The translations under genes were made by a program, and so were the position numbers. The notes beneath the pieces were generated by a model, which was not told where the DNA came from, ran no database searches, and saw nothing but the letters and a program-made list of their open reading frames with translations. From assembly GCF_030296775.1 (NCBI RefSeq), contig NZ_AP027742.1, positions 1,488,001 through 1,552,000 of the forward strand: a stretch of DNA of 64,000 nt. Reading direction: 5' to 3'. Shown one piece after another: positions 43,375-51,963 of the stretch. Within the stretch, counting starts at the first letter, position 1. Each line of letters opens with the position of its first letter. The DNA comes from Claveliimonas bilis. GTDB taxonomy: Bacteria > Bacillota > Clostridia > Lachnospirales > Lachnospiraceae.

Positions 43375-45240
43375 ATGCATCTGAATAAGGCACAGCAAAA
43401 AGCAGCCTGTCATTTCCAGGGGCCATGTATGGTCCTTGCCGGTCCCGGTTCCGGGAAAACGCTTACCATTGCAGCAAGAATAGAAAATCTGATTAAAAGG
43501 TACAAAGTAAGACCAGAAGAAATTCTGGTCATTACTTTTACCAGATATGCTTCCTATGAAATGCAGAACAGATTTAAAAGTCTTATGGGAGGAGTCTGTC
43601 CTCCTGTAACATTCGGGACATTTCATGGGATCTATTACGGGATTCTAAGGTGGGCTTATGGATTTACTTCGGCAAATATTCTGACCGGGGAAGAGAGCAG
43701 CAGACTTTTGGGGCAGATTCTGGCTCTGCCGGAACTGGATCTTAAGCTGGAAGTGGAAGATGAACAGGATTTTATCAGAGATCTTCTGACAGAAATCGGA
43801 AAAGTAAAAAATAACGGGTTGGATATTCAGACATATAAAGCGTCCGTATGTCCGGGAGCATTTGCAGATATCTACCAGATGTATGAAAAGAAGAGAAAGG
43901 AAATGCGCAAGATCGATTTCGACGATATGCTGATCCTCTGCCATGAGCTTTTTAAGTCCAGACCAGATATTCTTGAAAAATGGCAGGCCAGGTTCCGGTA
44001 TATTCTGGTAGATGAATTTCAGGATGTCAATAAAATACAGTATGAAATTTTGAAGATGCTGGCGCTTCCTGAAAATAACCTGTTTGTAGTAGGAGATGAC
44101 GATCAGTCGATCTATCAATTCCGGGGAGCGGACCCTTCTATTATGCTTGGTTTTTCCAGAGACTATCCCGATGCCGGGCAGATTCTCCTGGACGTCAATT
44201 ACCGCTCCACTGCTCATATTTTAAACGGCGCCCTCCGAGTGATCGGACATAATGAACAGAGATTTTCCAAGGAGATCAAACCCCATGCGGGAAAAGGAGA
44301 GTGCGTCCATGTGCAGGAAGTCCTGGATGTGACAGAGGAAGGAAAGTATGTGATAGAGGGCGTGAAAAAGAGGATGGAACAGGGCGTGCCGGCAAGAGAA
44401 ATCGCAGTACTGTTCCGTACGAACCGGGATGCCAGGATCCTGGCGGAAATGCTGGCGGAATACCAGATTCCCTTTGAAATGAAAGAAAATATCCAGAATA
44501 TTTATGATCACTTTATTGCCCGCAATATAAAAAGCTATCTGAAACTGGCTGCCGGAAGCAGGGAGAGAAGATATTTTCTGGATATTATGAACTGTCCGAA
44601 ACGCTACTTAAGCAGAGAATGTCTGGAATCTTCCAGAGGGGATTTTGAGGAGATGAGGAAATTCTATTGTGACAAGGGGTGGATGCAGGACCGCATCGAT
44701 CAGTTTGAGTGGGATGTTAAGATGATGGAAAACAAAACCCCTTATGCGGCAATACAATATATAAGAAAGAAGATCGGCTATGACGATTATCTGAAAGAAT
44801 ATGCCAAAATCCGGCGTATACGGGAGGAAGATCTTTTTGAAATTCTCTATGAAATTCAGGAAAGATCCAAGGAATTTCAAAGTTTTGAAGAGTGGTTTCT
44901 CTATATAGAGAACTACGGACAAATGTTAAAGGAGAAGAAGGGCAGAGGCAGAAAAGATCAAACTGGGGAACAGGGCGTGTCGCTTATGACCATGCACGGC
45001 GCAAAAGGCCTGGAATTTGATACAGTATTTGTGATCGGAGGAAATGAAGGCGTCACTCCTTACCGAAAAGCCAAACTTGATGAAGAGATCGAGGAGGAGC
45101 GCCGGATGTTTTATGTGGCTATGACACGGGCAAAGAGAAAACTGGTAATCAGTTATGTAAAAACGAAAAACGGAAAGGAACTAAGTCCTTCCCGCTTTGT
45201 TGAAGAGCTTTTGTTGAAAGAAGGAGAAAGCAGACATTAA
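43375..45240 (+). CDS. UvrD/Rep-family ATP-dependent 3'-5' DNA helicase
   Basis: A 621-residue superfamily 1 helicase: motif I GPGSGKT, motif II LVDEFQDVNKIQYE, motif III VGDDDQSIYQFRGADP, motif V TMHGAKGLEFDTVFVIG, motif VI EEERRMFYVAMTRAKRKL. It is shorter than PcrA/UvrD (~730 residues) and lacks the C-terminal Tudor-like extension, resembling the short 'ATP-dependent helicase' group of Lachnospiraceae. Probable role in replication restart or repair. It ends in a 4-bp tail-to-tail overlap with the DUF1292 gene. Confidence 0.92.
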   Translation: MHLNKAQQKAACHFQGPCMVLAGPGSGKTLTIAARIENLIKRYKVRPEEILVITFTRYASYEMQNRFKSLMGGVCPPVTFGTFHGIYYGILRWAYGFTSANILTGEESSRLLGQILALPELDLKLEVEDEQDFIRDLLTEIGKVKNNGLDIQTYKASVCPGAFADIYQMYEKKRKEMRKIDFDDMLILCHELFKSRPDILEKWQARFRYILVDEFQDVNKIQYEILKMLALPENNLFVVGDDDQSIYQFRGADPSIMLGFSRDYPDAGQILLDVNYRSTAHILNGALRVIGHNEQRFSKEIKPHAGKGECVHVQEVLDVTEEGKYVIEGVKKRMEQGVPAREIAVLFRTNRDARILAEMLAEYQIPFEMKENIQNIYDHFIARNIKSYLKLAAGSRERRYFLDIMNCPKRYLSRECLESSRGDFEEMRKFYCDKGWMQDRIDQFEWDVKMMENKTPYAAIQYIRKKIGYDDYLKEYAKIRRIREEDLFEILYEIQERSKEFQSFEEWFLYIENYGQMLKEKKGRGRKDQTGEQGVSLMTMHGAKGLEFDTVFVIGGNEGVTPYRKAKLDEEIEEERRMFYVAMTRAKRKLVISYVKTKNGKELSPSRFVEELLLKEGESRH

Positions 45241-45536
45241 AGATCCTCTTCCTCGCCAAATTCCTGCTCGTCCAGCCATTCGTCAAATGCATCTGCCGCG
45301 ATTTCATATTCTTCATCGTCAAGAATATTTTCCAGATCCGGATTTTCCGGGTCTGTGTCAATATAACGGTAAAGATATACATCGCCTTCTTCGCTTTCGC
45401 CGTTTTCATCCAGAGGAAGAAGGGCAATATATTGACGTCCGCCGGCTTCATAGACAGTCAGAACAGCGCATTCAATCTCTTCATCGTTATCCAGAGTCAG
45501 TGTTACAGTAATTTCATCCATATTTTCTGTAGCCAT
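45237..45536 (-). CDS. DUF1292 family acidic protein
   Basis: A 99-residue highly acidic cytoplasmic protein: ITVTLTLDNDEEIECAVLTVYEAGGRQYIALLPLD is the DUF1292 core, followed by an Asp/Glu-rich tail (DPENPDLENILDDEEYEIAADAF). The function is unknown; members often sit near RNase and Holliday junction resolvase genes. Ribosome binding site AAAGGAGAGATTTTTGT. Convergent with the helicase gene, sharing 4 bp. Confidence 0.85.
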   Translation of the reverse strand: MATENMDEITVTLTLDNDEEIECAVLTVYEAGGRQYIALLPLDENGESEEGDVYLYRYIDTDPENPDLENILDDEEYEIAADAFDEWLDEQEFGEEEDL

Positions 45537-45725
45537 ACAAAAATCTCTCCTTTATTCTTTCTGTTTTTACTCTATCAGAGCGACGCCACAAAAGCAAGTA
45601 AAATCTATGTTGCGAAAAGAGAAAGGAAAAGGAGAGGGAAATGGCTGGGGCTGGTAAAAATGAAAAAAATGTAGTAAAATACAAAATATATGTGACTGGA
45701 ATCATTCGCAAGGAGGAGCAGATAT

Positions 45726-46742
45726 ATGAAAAACCGCAAGATAAAAGTGCTTCTGGCACTTGTTGTCATGGGAATTATGATGTTGGCCGGATGTAAGAAG
45801 CAAGTGGGCACACCGGAAGATAATCCGGTTCAGGAAGAAGATACAGAAGAAACAGACGAGGAAGAAGCAGAAGAGGAAGGGTACAAATTTGGTTTCAGCG
45901 GAATCAATATGGAGAATCCTTATTTTATTACGCTGGAAAATGCAATTCGCGAATCGGTTACAAGCTCAGGGAATACACTGATTACCGAAGACCCGGAAGG
46001 AGATGCCCAAAAACAGGCTTCACAGATCACAGAGATGATCGAGGCAGGGATTGATGCCATTTTTTTAAGCCCGGTAAATTGGGAGGAAATTACTCCCTCT
46101 TTGCAGGAACTTCAGGAAGCGGATGTACGCATTATCAATGTAGATACACAGGTTAAGGAAATGGATTATGTAGATGCCTATGTGGGATCTGACAATGAAG
46201 CAGCCGGACGTATGTGCGGTGAGGCGTTGATTGAGAAATGTCCGGACGGAGGCAAAGTACTGATACTGGAATGCCCGACACAAAATTCTATTAATGAGAG
46301 AATTACAGGATTTGAGGAGGCGATTTCAAAAGCGGAGGTCGGTTTTGAAATTGTGGCAAGAGAAAATACAGACGGAAAATTTGAAAAGTCAGTGGAAGTG
46401 GCACAAAATATCCTCAAAGAACATACGGATGTAACAGCCATTATGTGCGGAAATGATCAGATCGCGGTAGGAGCGCAGACAGCAGTGAACCTTCTTGGAA
46501 TGGATGATGTAATTATTTACGGTGTGGACGGTTCCCCTGATATCAAAAAAGAGCTGGAAAAATCAGACACACAGATTGCAGGTACAGCGGCACAGTCTCC
46601 GATCAATATGGGGAAAAAGGCTGTGGAAGTAGGGCTTGCTATTTTGAACGGCGAAGAATATGAAAAAGAAAATTATGTAGAGATCATTGATATGATCACG
46701 AAAGATAATGTGGAAATGTATGGAGCAGATGGCTGGCAGTAG
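45726..46742 (+). CDS. Periplasmic-binding-type sugar lipoprotein (RbsB-like)
   Basis: A 338-residue lipoprotein with signal ending in LAGC (residues 19-22) and an acidic Glu-rich linker, then a type 1 periplasmic binding domain: FGFSGINMENPYFITLENAI, IDAIFLSPVNWEEI, VDAYVGSDNEAAGRMCGEALI, and MCGNDQIAVGAQTA, all typical of ribose/galactose-type proteins. No ABC ATPase or permease accompanies it, so it is an orphan receptor, or it feeds another importer or chemoreceptor. Followed after 21 bp by a GH13-like gene. Strong ribosome binding site AAGGAGGAGCAGATAT. Confidence 0.87.
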   Translation: MKNRKIKVLLALVVMGIMMLAGCKKQVGTPEDNPVQEEDTEETDEEEAEEEGYKFGFSGINMENPYFITLENAIRESVTSSGNTLITEDPEGDAQKQASQITEMIEAGIDAIFLSPVNWEEITPSLQELQEADVRIINVDTQVKEMDYVDAYVGSDNEAAGRMCGEALIEKCPDGGKVLILECPTQNSINERITGFEEAISKAEVGFEIVARENTDGKFEKSVEVAQNILKEHTDVTAIMCGNDQIAVGAQTAVNLLGMDDVIIYGVDGSPDIKKELEKSDTQIAGTAAQSPINMGKKAVEVGLAILNGEEYEKENYVEIIDMITKDNVEMYGADGWQ

Positions 46743-46763
46743 AAGCAGCAGGAAGGACGGAAC

Positions 46764-48461
46764 ATGAGAAGAGAAAAAGGGAAACCGCTGCCTTTGGGCG
46801 TGAGTGTGGGAAAAGACAGCGTTAATTTTGCAATAGAGGTTCCGGAAGGAAAAGAATGCAGATTGCTCCTTTACAAAAAAGGAGAACGGGAGGCTTCTGT
46901 CATTTTTGAAATGCCGGAAGAAGACGGAGTCGGAAGTGTACGTTTTCTGTCGCTTTTTGATTTTGCATATTCGGAGTATGAGTATAATTATCTGATAGAT
47001 GAGGAGGTCTGTGTTGACCCCTATGCCAGAAGCCTTGCGGGAACAGAAGAGTTTGGCCGCAAATGGGAGCTTCAGGAGCATGAGGTTCGTGCCGGAATTT
47101 ATGAGGATCACTATGACTGGGAGGGTGATCTTCCTCCCTGTATTCCTGCCAATGAAGTGGTGGCCTACAGTCTCCATGTGCGGGGATTTACGAAACACAG
47201 CTCTTCAAAAGTTGCCCATAAAGGTACTTTCCGGGGAGTCATTGAAAAAATTCCTTATCTGCTTGAGCTGGGGATCAATCAGATCCATCTTATGCCGGTA
47301 TATGAGTTTGAACAGCTGGGAAAATATGTAAATTACTGGGGATACGGACCGGGATTTTATTTCGCTCCCAAAAGAGCTTATGCGGCATCAGACAATCCGG
47401 CGTCAGAATTAAAAGATATGGTGCGGGAATGCCACAAGGCCGGGATTGAGGTAATACTGGAAATGCCTTTCGAGGGCGGCACTTCCAGAATCCTTATGGA
47501 GGAGTGTCTGCGCTGGTATATGATGGAATACCATGTGGACGGATTTATTTTGAACCCGGATGTAACGCCGACAGATGGGAGCTATGCTGACCCGCTTTTA
47601 AGCAAAATGAAACTTTTCCATCATCAGGCAGGTTTTCAGAATGTTATGCGAAGGTTCCTGAAGGGGGACGAGGGCATGATTGAAGAGGTGATATACTGGC
47701 TTCGAAGGCCTGCAGGGGCGGAAGGCATGTATAATTATATTGCAGGTCATAATGGATTTACCCTGAACGATCTGGTTTCCTATGATGCAAAACACAATGA
47801 AGCAAATGGAGAAAACAACCAGGATGGACCGGATTACAATTACAGTTGGAACTGCGGAGCAGAAGGACCCAGCCGCAAGAGGGCGGTCGTGGCGCTAAGA
47901 GCAGGACAGATGAGAAATGCTTTTATGCTTGTTCTCCTTGCACAGGGGATTCCCTGTATTCTTGCAGGAGATGAATTTGGAAATACTCAGAAGGGGAACA
48001 ACAATGTGTACTGTCAGGACAATCCGGTGGGATGGCTGGACTGGAGCAGACTTGAGAAAAACCGCGCTCTCCATGAATTTGTAAAGGAGATGATCGCGCT
48101 TCGCCGCAGTCACCCGGCGCTTCGGCAGAAAGAGGAACTTCGGGGCATGGACCAGATCAGCTGCGGCGTACCTGATGTGTCTTATCATGGAGAATATGCA
48201 TGGCAGACGCCATCAGAAATATCCAGCCGCCAGCTTGGAGTATATTACTGCGGTATTGCAGCAAAAGATACGGATTGTTTTGTTGCTTACAACATGCATT
48301 GGGTAGAGCACAGTTTTGCTCTCCCGGCGCTTGGAAAAGGGAAAAAGTGGTATCTGACAGCGGACAGCAAAACAGGAGTCCTTGAAGATCCGGAAGTGCT
48401 GAAAAATCAGAGAGAAGCCGTTCTGGAAGAAAGGACGATCGCGCTGTTTATCGGCAAATAA
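46764..48461 (+). CDS. GH13 isoamylase/GlgX-like protein lacking catalytic residues
   Basis: A 565-residue protein with an N-terminal CBM48-like beta domain (PLGVSVGKDSVNFAIEV) and a GH13 barrel of the glycogen debranching type (NEVVAYSLHVRGFTKH; YWGYGPGFYFAPKRAY). The nucleophile motif normally DGFRFD reads DGFILNPD, losing Arg and Asp. The strand carrying the acid Glu (normally ...LIAEPWD) is deleted: LLSKMKLF runs straight into GFQNVMRRF. The transition-state HD motif is HNGFTL. All three catalytic acids are gone, while the glucan-contacting KHNEANGE and SWNCGAEG blocks remain. Probably a glucan-binding pseudoenzyme; it follows a sugar-binding lipoprotein gene. Confidence 0.85.
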   Translation: MRREKGKPLPLGVSVGKDSVNFAIEVPEGKECRLLLYKKGEREASVIFEMPEEDGVGSVRFLSLFDFAYSEYEYNYLIDEEVCVDPYARSLAGTEEFGRKWELQEHEVRAGIYEDHYDWEGDLPPCIPANEVVAYSLHVRGFTKHSSSKVAHKGTFRGVIEKIPYLLELGINQIHLMPVYEFEQLGKYVNYWGYGPGFYFAPKRAYAASDNPASELKDMVRECHKAGIEVILEMPFEGGTSRILMEECLRWYMMEYHVDGFILNPDVTPTDGSYADPLLSKMKLFHHQAGFQNVMRRFLKGDEGMIEEVIYWLRRPAGAEGMYNYIAGHNGFTLNDLVSYDAKHNEANGENNQDGPDYNYSWNCGAEGPSRKRAVVALRAGQMRNAFMLVLLAQGIPCILAGDEFGNTQKGNNNVYCQDNPVGWLDWSRLEKNRALHEFVKEMIALRRSHPALRQKEELRGMDQISCGVPDVSYHGEYAWQTPSEISSRQLGVYYCGIAAKDTDCFVAYNMHWVEHSFALPALGKGKKWYLTADSKTGVLEDPEVLKNQREAVLEERTIALFIGK

Positions 48462-48500
48462 TTATGCAAGACTACTTTTGCGGACAGGAGATTATGTGAG

Positions 48501-49049
48501 ATGAAAGCCTGGGGGCATTTTTGTACAATAACGCATCACAAGATTCTCGTAATGAGAGGCTGCTTTAAAATCGGATTATACAGACAGGGACTGCTGCATG
48601 ATATGTCCAAATATTCCCCTGTAGAATTTCTGGTTGGCTGTAAATACTATCAGGGCAACCGAAGTCCCAATAATGCAGAGCGGGAAGAAAAGGGCTATTC
48701 CCTGGCGTGGCTTCATCATAAAGGGAGAAACAAGCATCATTATGAATATTGGATCGACTATGGCCTGGAAAAAGAGGACGGCATTATCGGGATGAAAATG
48801 CCGGTGCGCTATGTGGCGGAAATGTTTGTAGACCGCATTGCTGCCTCGAAGACTTATCAGAAGGAAAATTACCGGGATGAACATCCGCTGGCCTATTATG
48901 AAAGAGGAGCTGCCAGGCTGGGACGGATGATCCATCCGGATACAGCAGCTCTCCTCCACAGCCTGCTGAAGATGCTGGCAGAGGAAGGAGAGGAGCGGAC
49001 CTACGCTTATATCCGCAATGTTGTATTAAAGAAAGATTTTCCCTATTAA
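48501..49049 (+). CDS. DUF5662 family protein
   Basis: A 182-residue soluble protein with several conserved His and Asp residues in a helical frame: HFCTITHHKILVM, GLYRQGLLHDMSKYSP, LAWLHHKGRNKHHYEYW. This resembles a metal-binding HD-like phosphohydrolase arrangement and matches DUF5662. No enzymatic role is established. Start after CAGGAGATTATGTGAG, 40 bp after the GH13-like gene. Confidence 0.78.
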   Translation: MKAWGHFCTITHHKILVMRGCFKIGLYRQGLLHDMSKYSPVEFLVGCKYYQGNRSPNNAEREEKGYSLAWLHHKGRNKHHYEYWIDYGLEKEDGIIGMKMPVRYVAEMFVDRIAASKTYQKENYRDEHPLAYYERGAARLGRMIHPDTAALLHSLLKMLAEEGEERTYAYIRNVVLKKDFPY

Positions 49050-49052
49050 CTA

Positions 49053-49080
49053 AAAAGAGTTCCGTAAATGGAACTCTTTT
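49053..49080. terminator. Bidirectional terminator between DUF5662 and luxS
   Basis: Perfect 11-bp stem AAAAGAGTTCC / GGAACTCTTTT around a 6-nt loop; A- and T-runs on both sides let it serve both convergent genes. Confidence 0.85.
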
Positions 49081-49106
49081 GCAAAACATGGACGTTTTTC
49101 AATGAA

Positions 49107-49586
49107 TTATTCAGGATATACGAGTCTGTCATCGGATATATTTTCCAGGACTTCCATACGGTATTTCCGGGCAAGATATCTGGCCATCGGAAGATTCATA
49201 TCCAGATAGTTCCCGCAGTCTTTTGGGGAAGCACCGGGAACCTCACCTTCAAAATCAGCAATAAAATCAAAAAGCGCCTGTATAAGAGGGATGATATCCC
49301 TGGATTCATAATCGCCTGCCAGCAGCAGATAAAAACCGGTGCGGCAGCCCATAGGACCGAAATAAAGGACTTTGTCAGCGTATGTTTCGTCATTTCTAAG
49401 GAAGGTGGCGCCTAAGTGTTCGATGGTATGTACCTCGGCAGTATTCATGACCGGCTCTTCATTAGGGCTTGTCATACGAAGGTCAAAGGTGGTGACAGTA
49501 CAGTCGCCGGCTTTGTCTTTTCGGGACACATATACGCCGGGCTGCAGTTTCCAGTGGTCTATGGTAAAACTGGTAATTTTTTTCAT
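49107..49586 (-). CDS. luxS: S-ribosylhomocysteine lyase
   Basis: A 159-residue metalloenzyme of the activated methyl cycle that yields homocysteine and the autoinducer-2 precursor DPD. The metal ligands HTIEH (His-x-x-Glu-His) and the Cys in FGPMGCRTGFYLL are intact, and the N-terminus ITSFTIDHWKLQPGVY is the family start. The ATG at 49586 is preferred over an upstream in-frame ATG because GAAAGGATGAGAC precedes it. Transcribed away from the histidine phosphatase gene. Confidence 0.96.
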   Translation of the reverse strand: MKKITSFTIDHWKLQPGVYVSRKDKAGDCTVTTFDLRMTSPNEEPVMNTAEVHTIEHLGATFLRNDETYADKVLYFGPMGCRTGFYLLLAGDYESRDIIPLIQALFDFIADFEGEVPGASPKDCGNYLDMNLPMARYLARKYRMEVLENISDDRLVYPE

Positions 49587-49714
49587 TTTTGTCTCATCCT
49601 TTCTCAAACATATTCCTTTTTCAGTGTAACACTTTTTCCCTGAAATTTCTATGAAAAGAACCATTCAGTGTGGTATACTGGTACTGGACTTGCAGAAAGG
49701 ATGGGCGATGAATC

Positions 49715-50350
49715 ATGAAATTATATCTTGTACGCCACGGCGAGACAGATTGGAACAGGGCGAGAAAAATACAGGGGCAGGTAGACATTCCCCTCAACGA
49801 GTTCGGAATACATCTTGCAGAGGAGACAGGGAAGGGACTGAAAGATATCCCCTTTGATCTTTGTTTCACGAGTCCTCTTGGCCGGGCAAAGCAGACAGCT
49901 GAAATTATTCTGAAGGGCCGGGACGTTCCGGTGATAGAGGAACCGCTGATCATGGAGATGGCTTTTGGCGTGTATGAGGGCAAATGCTGTTCCAGTGAAG
50001 GATGGGAGCTTCCGGAAAGTTTCCACCGCTTTTTTGACGGACCGGAGGAGTATGAAGCTCCGGAAGGCGGGGAGGATTTTAAACAGGTAAAGGAAAGAGT
50101 GGGAAAGTTCCTGGAAAGGATCGGGTCAGACGACACATTAAAAGACAGCACGATCCTCATTACAACCCATGGAGCTGCATTGGCAGGTATGCTTAATTAT
50201 ATAAAAAAAGAACCCCTTTCGAAATACTGGGGGCAGGGAGTACATAAGAACTGTGCAGTGACGGAAGTAGAGGAAAGGAACGGCAGTTTCCATATTTTGG
50301 CGGAAAATACCGTATATTATAAAGACAAGGTTGAACCTTGGAAAAAGTAG
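49715..50350 (+). CDS. Histidine phosphatase family protein (phosphoglycerate mutase-like)
   Basis: A 211-residue enzyme with the RHG catalytic motif at the start (YLVRHGETDWNRARKIQGQ), the general acid Glu in PLIMEMAFGVYEGK, and the second His in LITTHGAALAGML. Such proteins range from cofactor-dependent mutases to alpha-ribazole and sugar phosphatases. No cobalamin genes are nearby, so the substrate is not assigned. It precedes trpS by 18 bp. Confidence 0.85.
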   Translation: MKLYLVRHGETDWNRARKIQGQVDIPLNEFGIHLAEETGKGLKDIPFDLCFTSPLGRAKQTAEIILKGRDVPVIEEPLIMEMAFGVYEGKCCSSEGWELPESFHRFFDGPEEYEAPEGGEDFKQVKERVGKFLERIGSDDTLKDSTILITTHGAALAGMLNYIKKEPLSKYWGQGVHKNCAVTEVEERNGSFHILAENTVYYKDKVEPWKK

Positions 50351-50368
50351 CAGACGGAGGGTAAAAAG

Positions 50369-51373
50369 ATGATTAACGATAAAAAAGTGTTGTTCAGCGG
50401 TATGCAGGCAACAGGGAATCTTACTTTGGGAAATTATCTGGGAGCACTGAAGAACTGGGTGACATTAAGTGATGAATATGAGTGTTTTTACAGTGTTGTG
50501 GATATGCATTCTATTACAGTAAGGCAGGATCCGGCGGTGCTTCGCAAAAGAGCAAGGGCATTGTTGATCCTGTATATTGCAGCAGGTCTGGATCCAAAGA
50601 AAAACTGCATTTACTATCAATCCCATGTTTCCGGGCATGCAGAGCTTGCATGGATTCTCAATTGTTTCACTTATATGGGCGAACTGAACCGGATGACCCA
50701 GTTCAAGGATAAAGCGGCGAAGCATGCAGATAACATTAATGCGGGACTTTTCACTTATCCTGTGCTGATGGCGGCAGATATTCTCCTGTATCAGGCGGAT
50801 GTGGTTCCGGTCGGAGTGGATCAGATGCAGCATCTGGAGCTGACAAGAGACATTGCGGAGCGTTTTAATAATATTTACGGGGACGTATTTACGATCCCGG
50901 AGGCATATATCGGAAAAGTGGGCGCTAAGATCATGAGCCTTCAGGATCCTTCTAAGAAAATGTCCAAATCAGACGAAAACCCCAATGCCAGCATTTATCT
51001 GATGGATGATCCGGATACTATTATGAGAAAGTGCAAGAGAGCTGTGACAGATTCTGAAGCCCAGATCCTTTACCGTGATGAGCAGCCGGGGATCAAGAAT
51101 CTGATCAATATCTACAGTGCATGTACCGGAAAGACTCCGGAGGAAGTAGTAAAGGAATTTGACGGAAAAGGATATGGCGAATTTAAGCCGGCAGTGGGAG
51201 AAGCAGTCGTATCCGTGTTAAAGCCTCTTCAGGAGGAAGCGGCACGTCTGGAAAAAGATAAGGCATATATTGACGGTATTATAAAAGAAAATGCGGAAAA
51301 AGCAGGTTATTTTGCAAATAAGACACTTAGAAAAGTGCAGAAGAAAGTAGGATTCCCGGAAAGGATCCGCTAA
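50369..51373 (+). CDS. trpS: Tryptophanyl-tRNA synthetase
   Basis: A 334-residue class I synthetase charging tRNA(Trp). HIGH-type motif TGNLTLGNYLGALKNW and KMSKS in DPSKKMSKSDENPNAS are intact. Tight spacing to the phosphatase gene suggests joint transcription; no T-box leader fits in the 18-bp gap. Confidence 0.95.
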   Translation: MINDKKVLFSGMQATGNLTLGNYLGALKNWVTLSDEYECFYSVVDMHSITVRQDPAVLRKRARALLILYIAAGLDPKKNCIYYQSHVSGHAELAWILNCFTYMGELNRMTQFKDKAAKHADNINAGLFTYPVLMAADILLYQADVVPVGVDQMQHLELTRDIAERFNNIYGDVFTIPEAYIGKVGAKIMSLQDPSKKMSKSDENPNASIYLMDDPDTIMRKCKRAVTDSEAQILYRDEQPGIKNLINIYSACTGKTPEEVVKEFDGKGYGEFKPAVGEAVVSVLKPLQEEAARLEKDKAYIDGIIKENAEKAGYFANKTLRKVQKKVGFPERIR

Positions 51374-51399
51374 AATTCCGGAAAGGCAGAGAAAAAGAG

Positions 51400-51909
51400 A
51401 TGGCAATACAGACAGCGGGAGAGCAGAAGTATTATGATCTGATTGAAGAAAAAGCAAAAAAGATGCGCACAGCAATGATCATCTGGATCAGCTTTCTTGC
51501 GCTTGCCTTGATCTCTGTATTTTCTAATATCCTGTTGGGAGCAGTGTTTGGAGCGCTGGGCGTTTTTCTGGCAGTAAGAAACCGAAAAGAACAGAAAGAA
51601 ATGGACAAAGAGCTGGAAAGAGCCGGGGATAAAACAGAGTTCTTTAATCAGCTGATTGCGCCGGATGCACTGGAAGTTCCCGACTTTCAGCTGATAGTGA
51701 CAAGGGATTACATTGTGCAGTGCACAAGAGAGAAGCTTTATATCCGGCCGCGAAGTGAGATCAGGAGCAAGGATATTGCCACAGAGAAAGGGACGAAGGT
51801 TCTGATCCTTACAGATCAGAATGGGATCAGACACGAAGCGGCCAGAGCGAAGAAAAAGGATGCAGCAGCATTTGACAAAATCTGTCGGGCGCTGCAAGCA
51901 GAAGAATAA
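51400..51909 (+). CDS. Hypothetical membrane protein with two helices
   Basis: A 169-residue protein. After a charged N-terminus it has two adjacent hydrophobic segments (about residues 26-60, MIIWISFLALALISVFSNILLGAVFGALGVFLAV), then a soluble cytoplasmic domain of about 105 residues rich in beta strands (FQLIVTRDYIVQCTREKLYIRP). No recognised family; the soluble part looks like a PH- or YcxB-like sensor domain, which is a guess. It follows trpS by 26 bp and ends at a terminator. Confidence 0.6.
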   Translation: MAIQTAGEQKYYDLIEEKAKKMRTAMIIWISFLALALISVFSNILLGAVFGALGVFLAVRNRKEQKEMDKELERAGDKTEFFNQLIAPDALEVPDFQLIVTRDYIVQCTREKLYIRPRSEIRSKDIATEKGTKVLILTDQNGIRHEAARAKKKDAAAFDKICRALQAEE

Positions 51910-51944
51910 AAAATCAAGCCCATTTCCAAGGGGCTTGATTTTTT
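51908..51944. terminator. Bidirectional terminator between the membrane protein and the ABC-F gene
   Basis: Stem AAAAAATCAAGCCC / GGGCTTGATTTTTT with a 9-nt loop; T-runs on both strands serve the convergent genes. Confidence 0.9.
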
Positions 51945-51963
51945 GTCATTAATTTAGGAAAAT

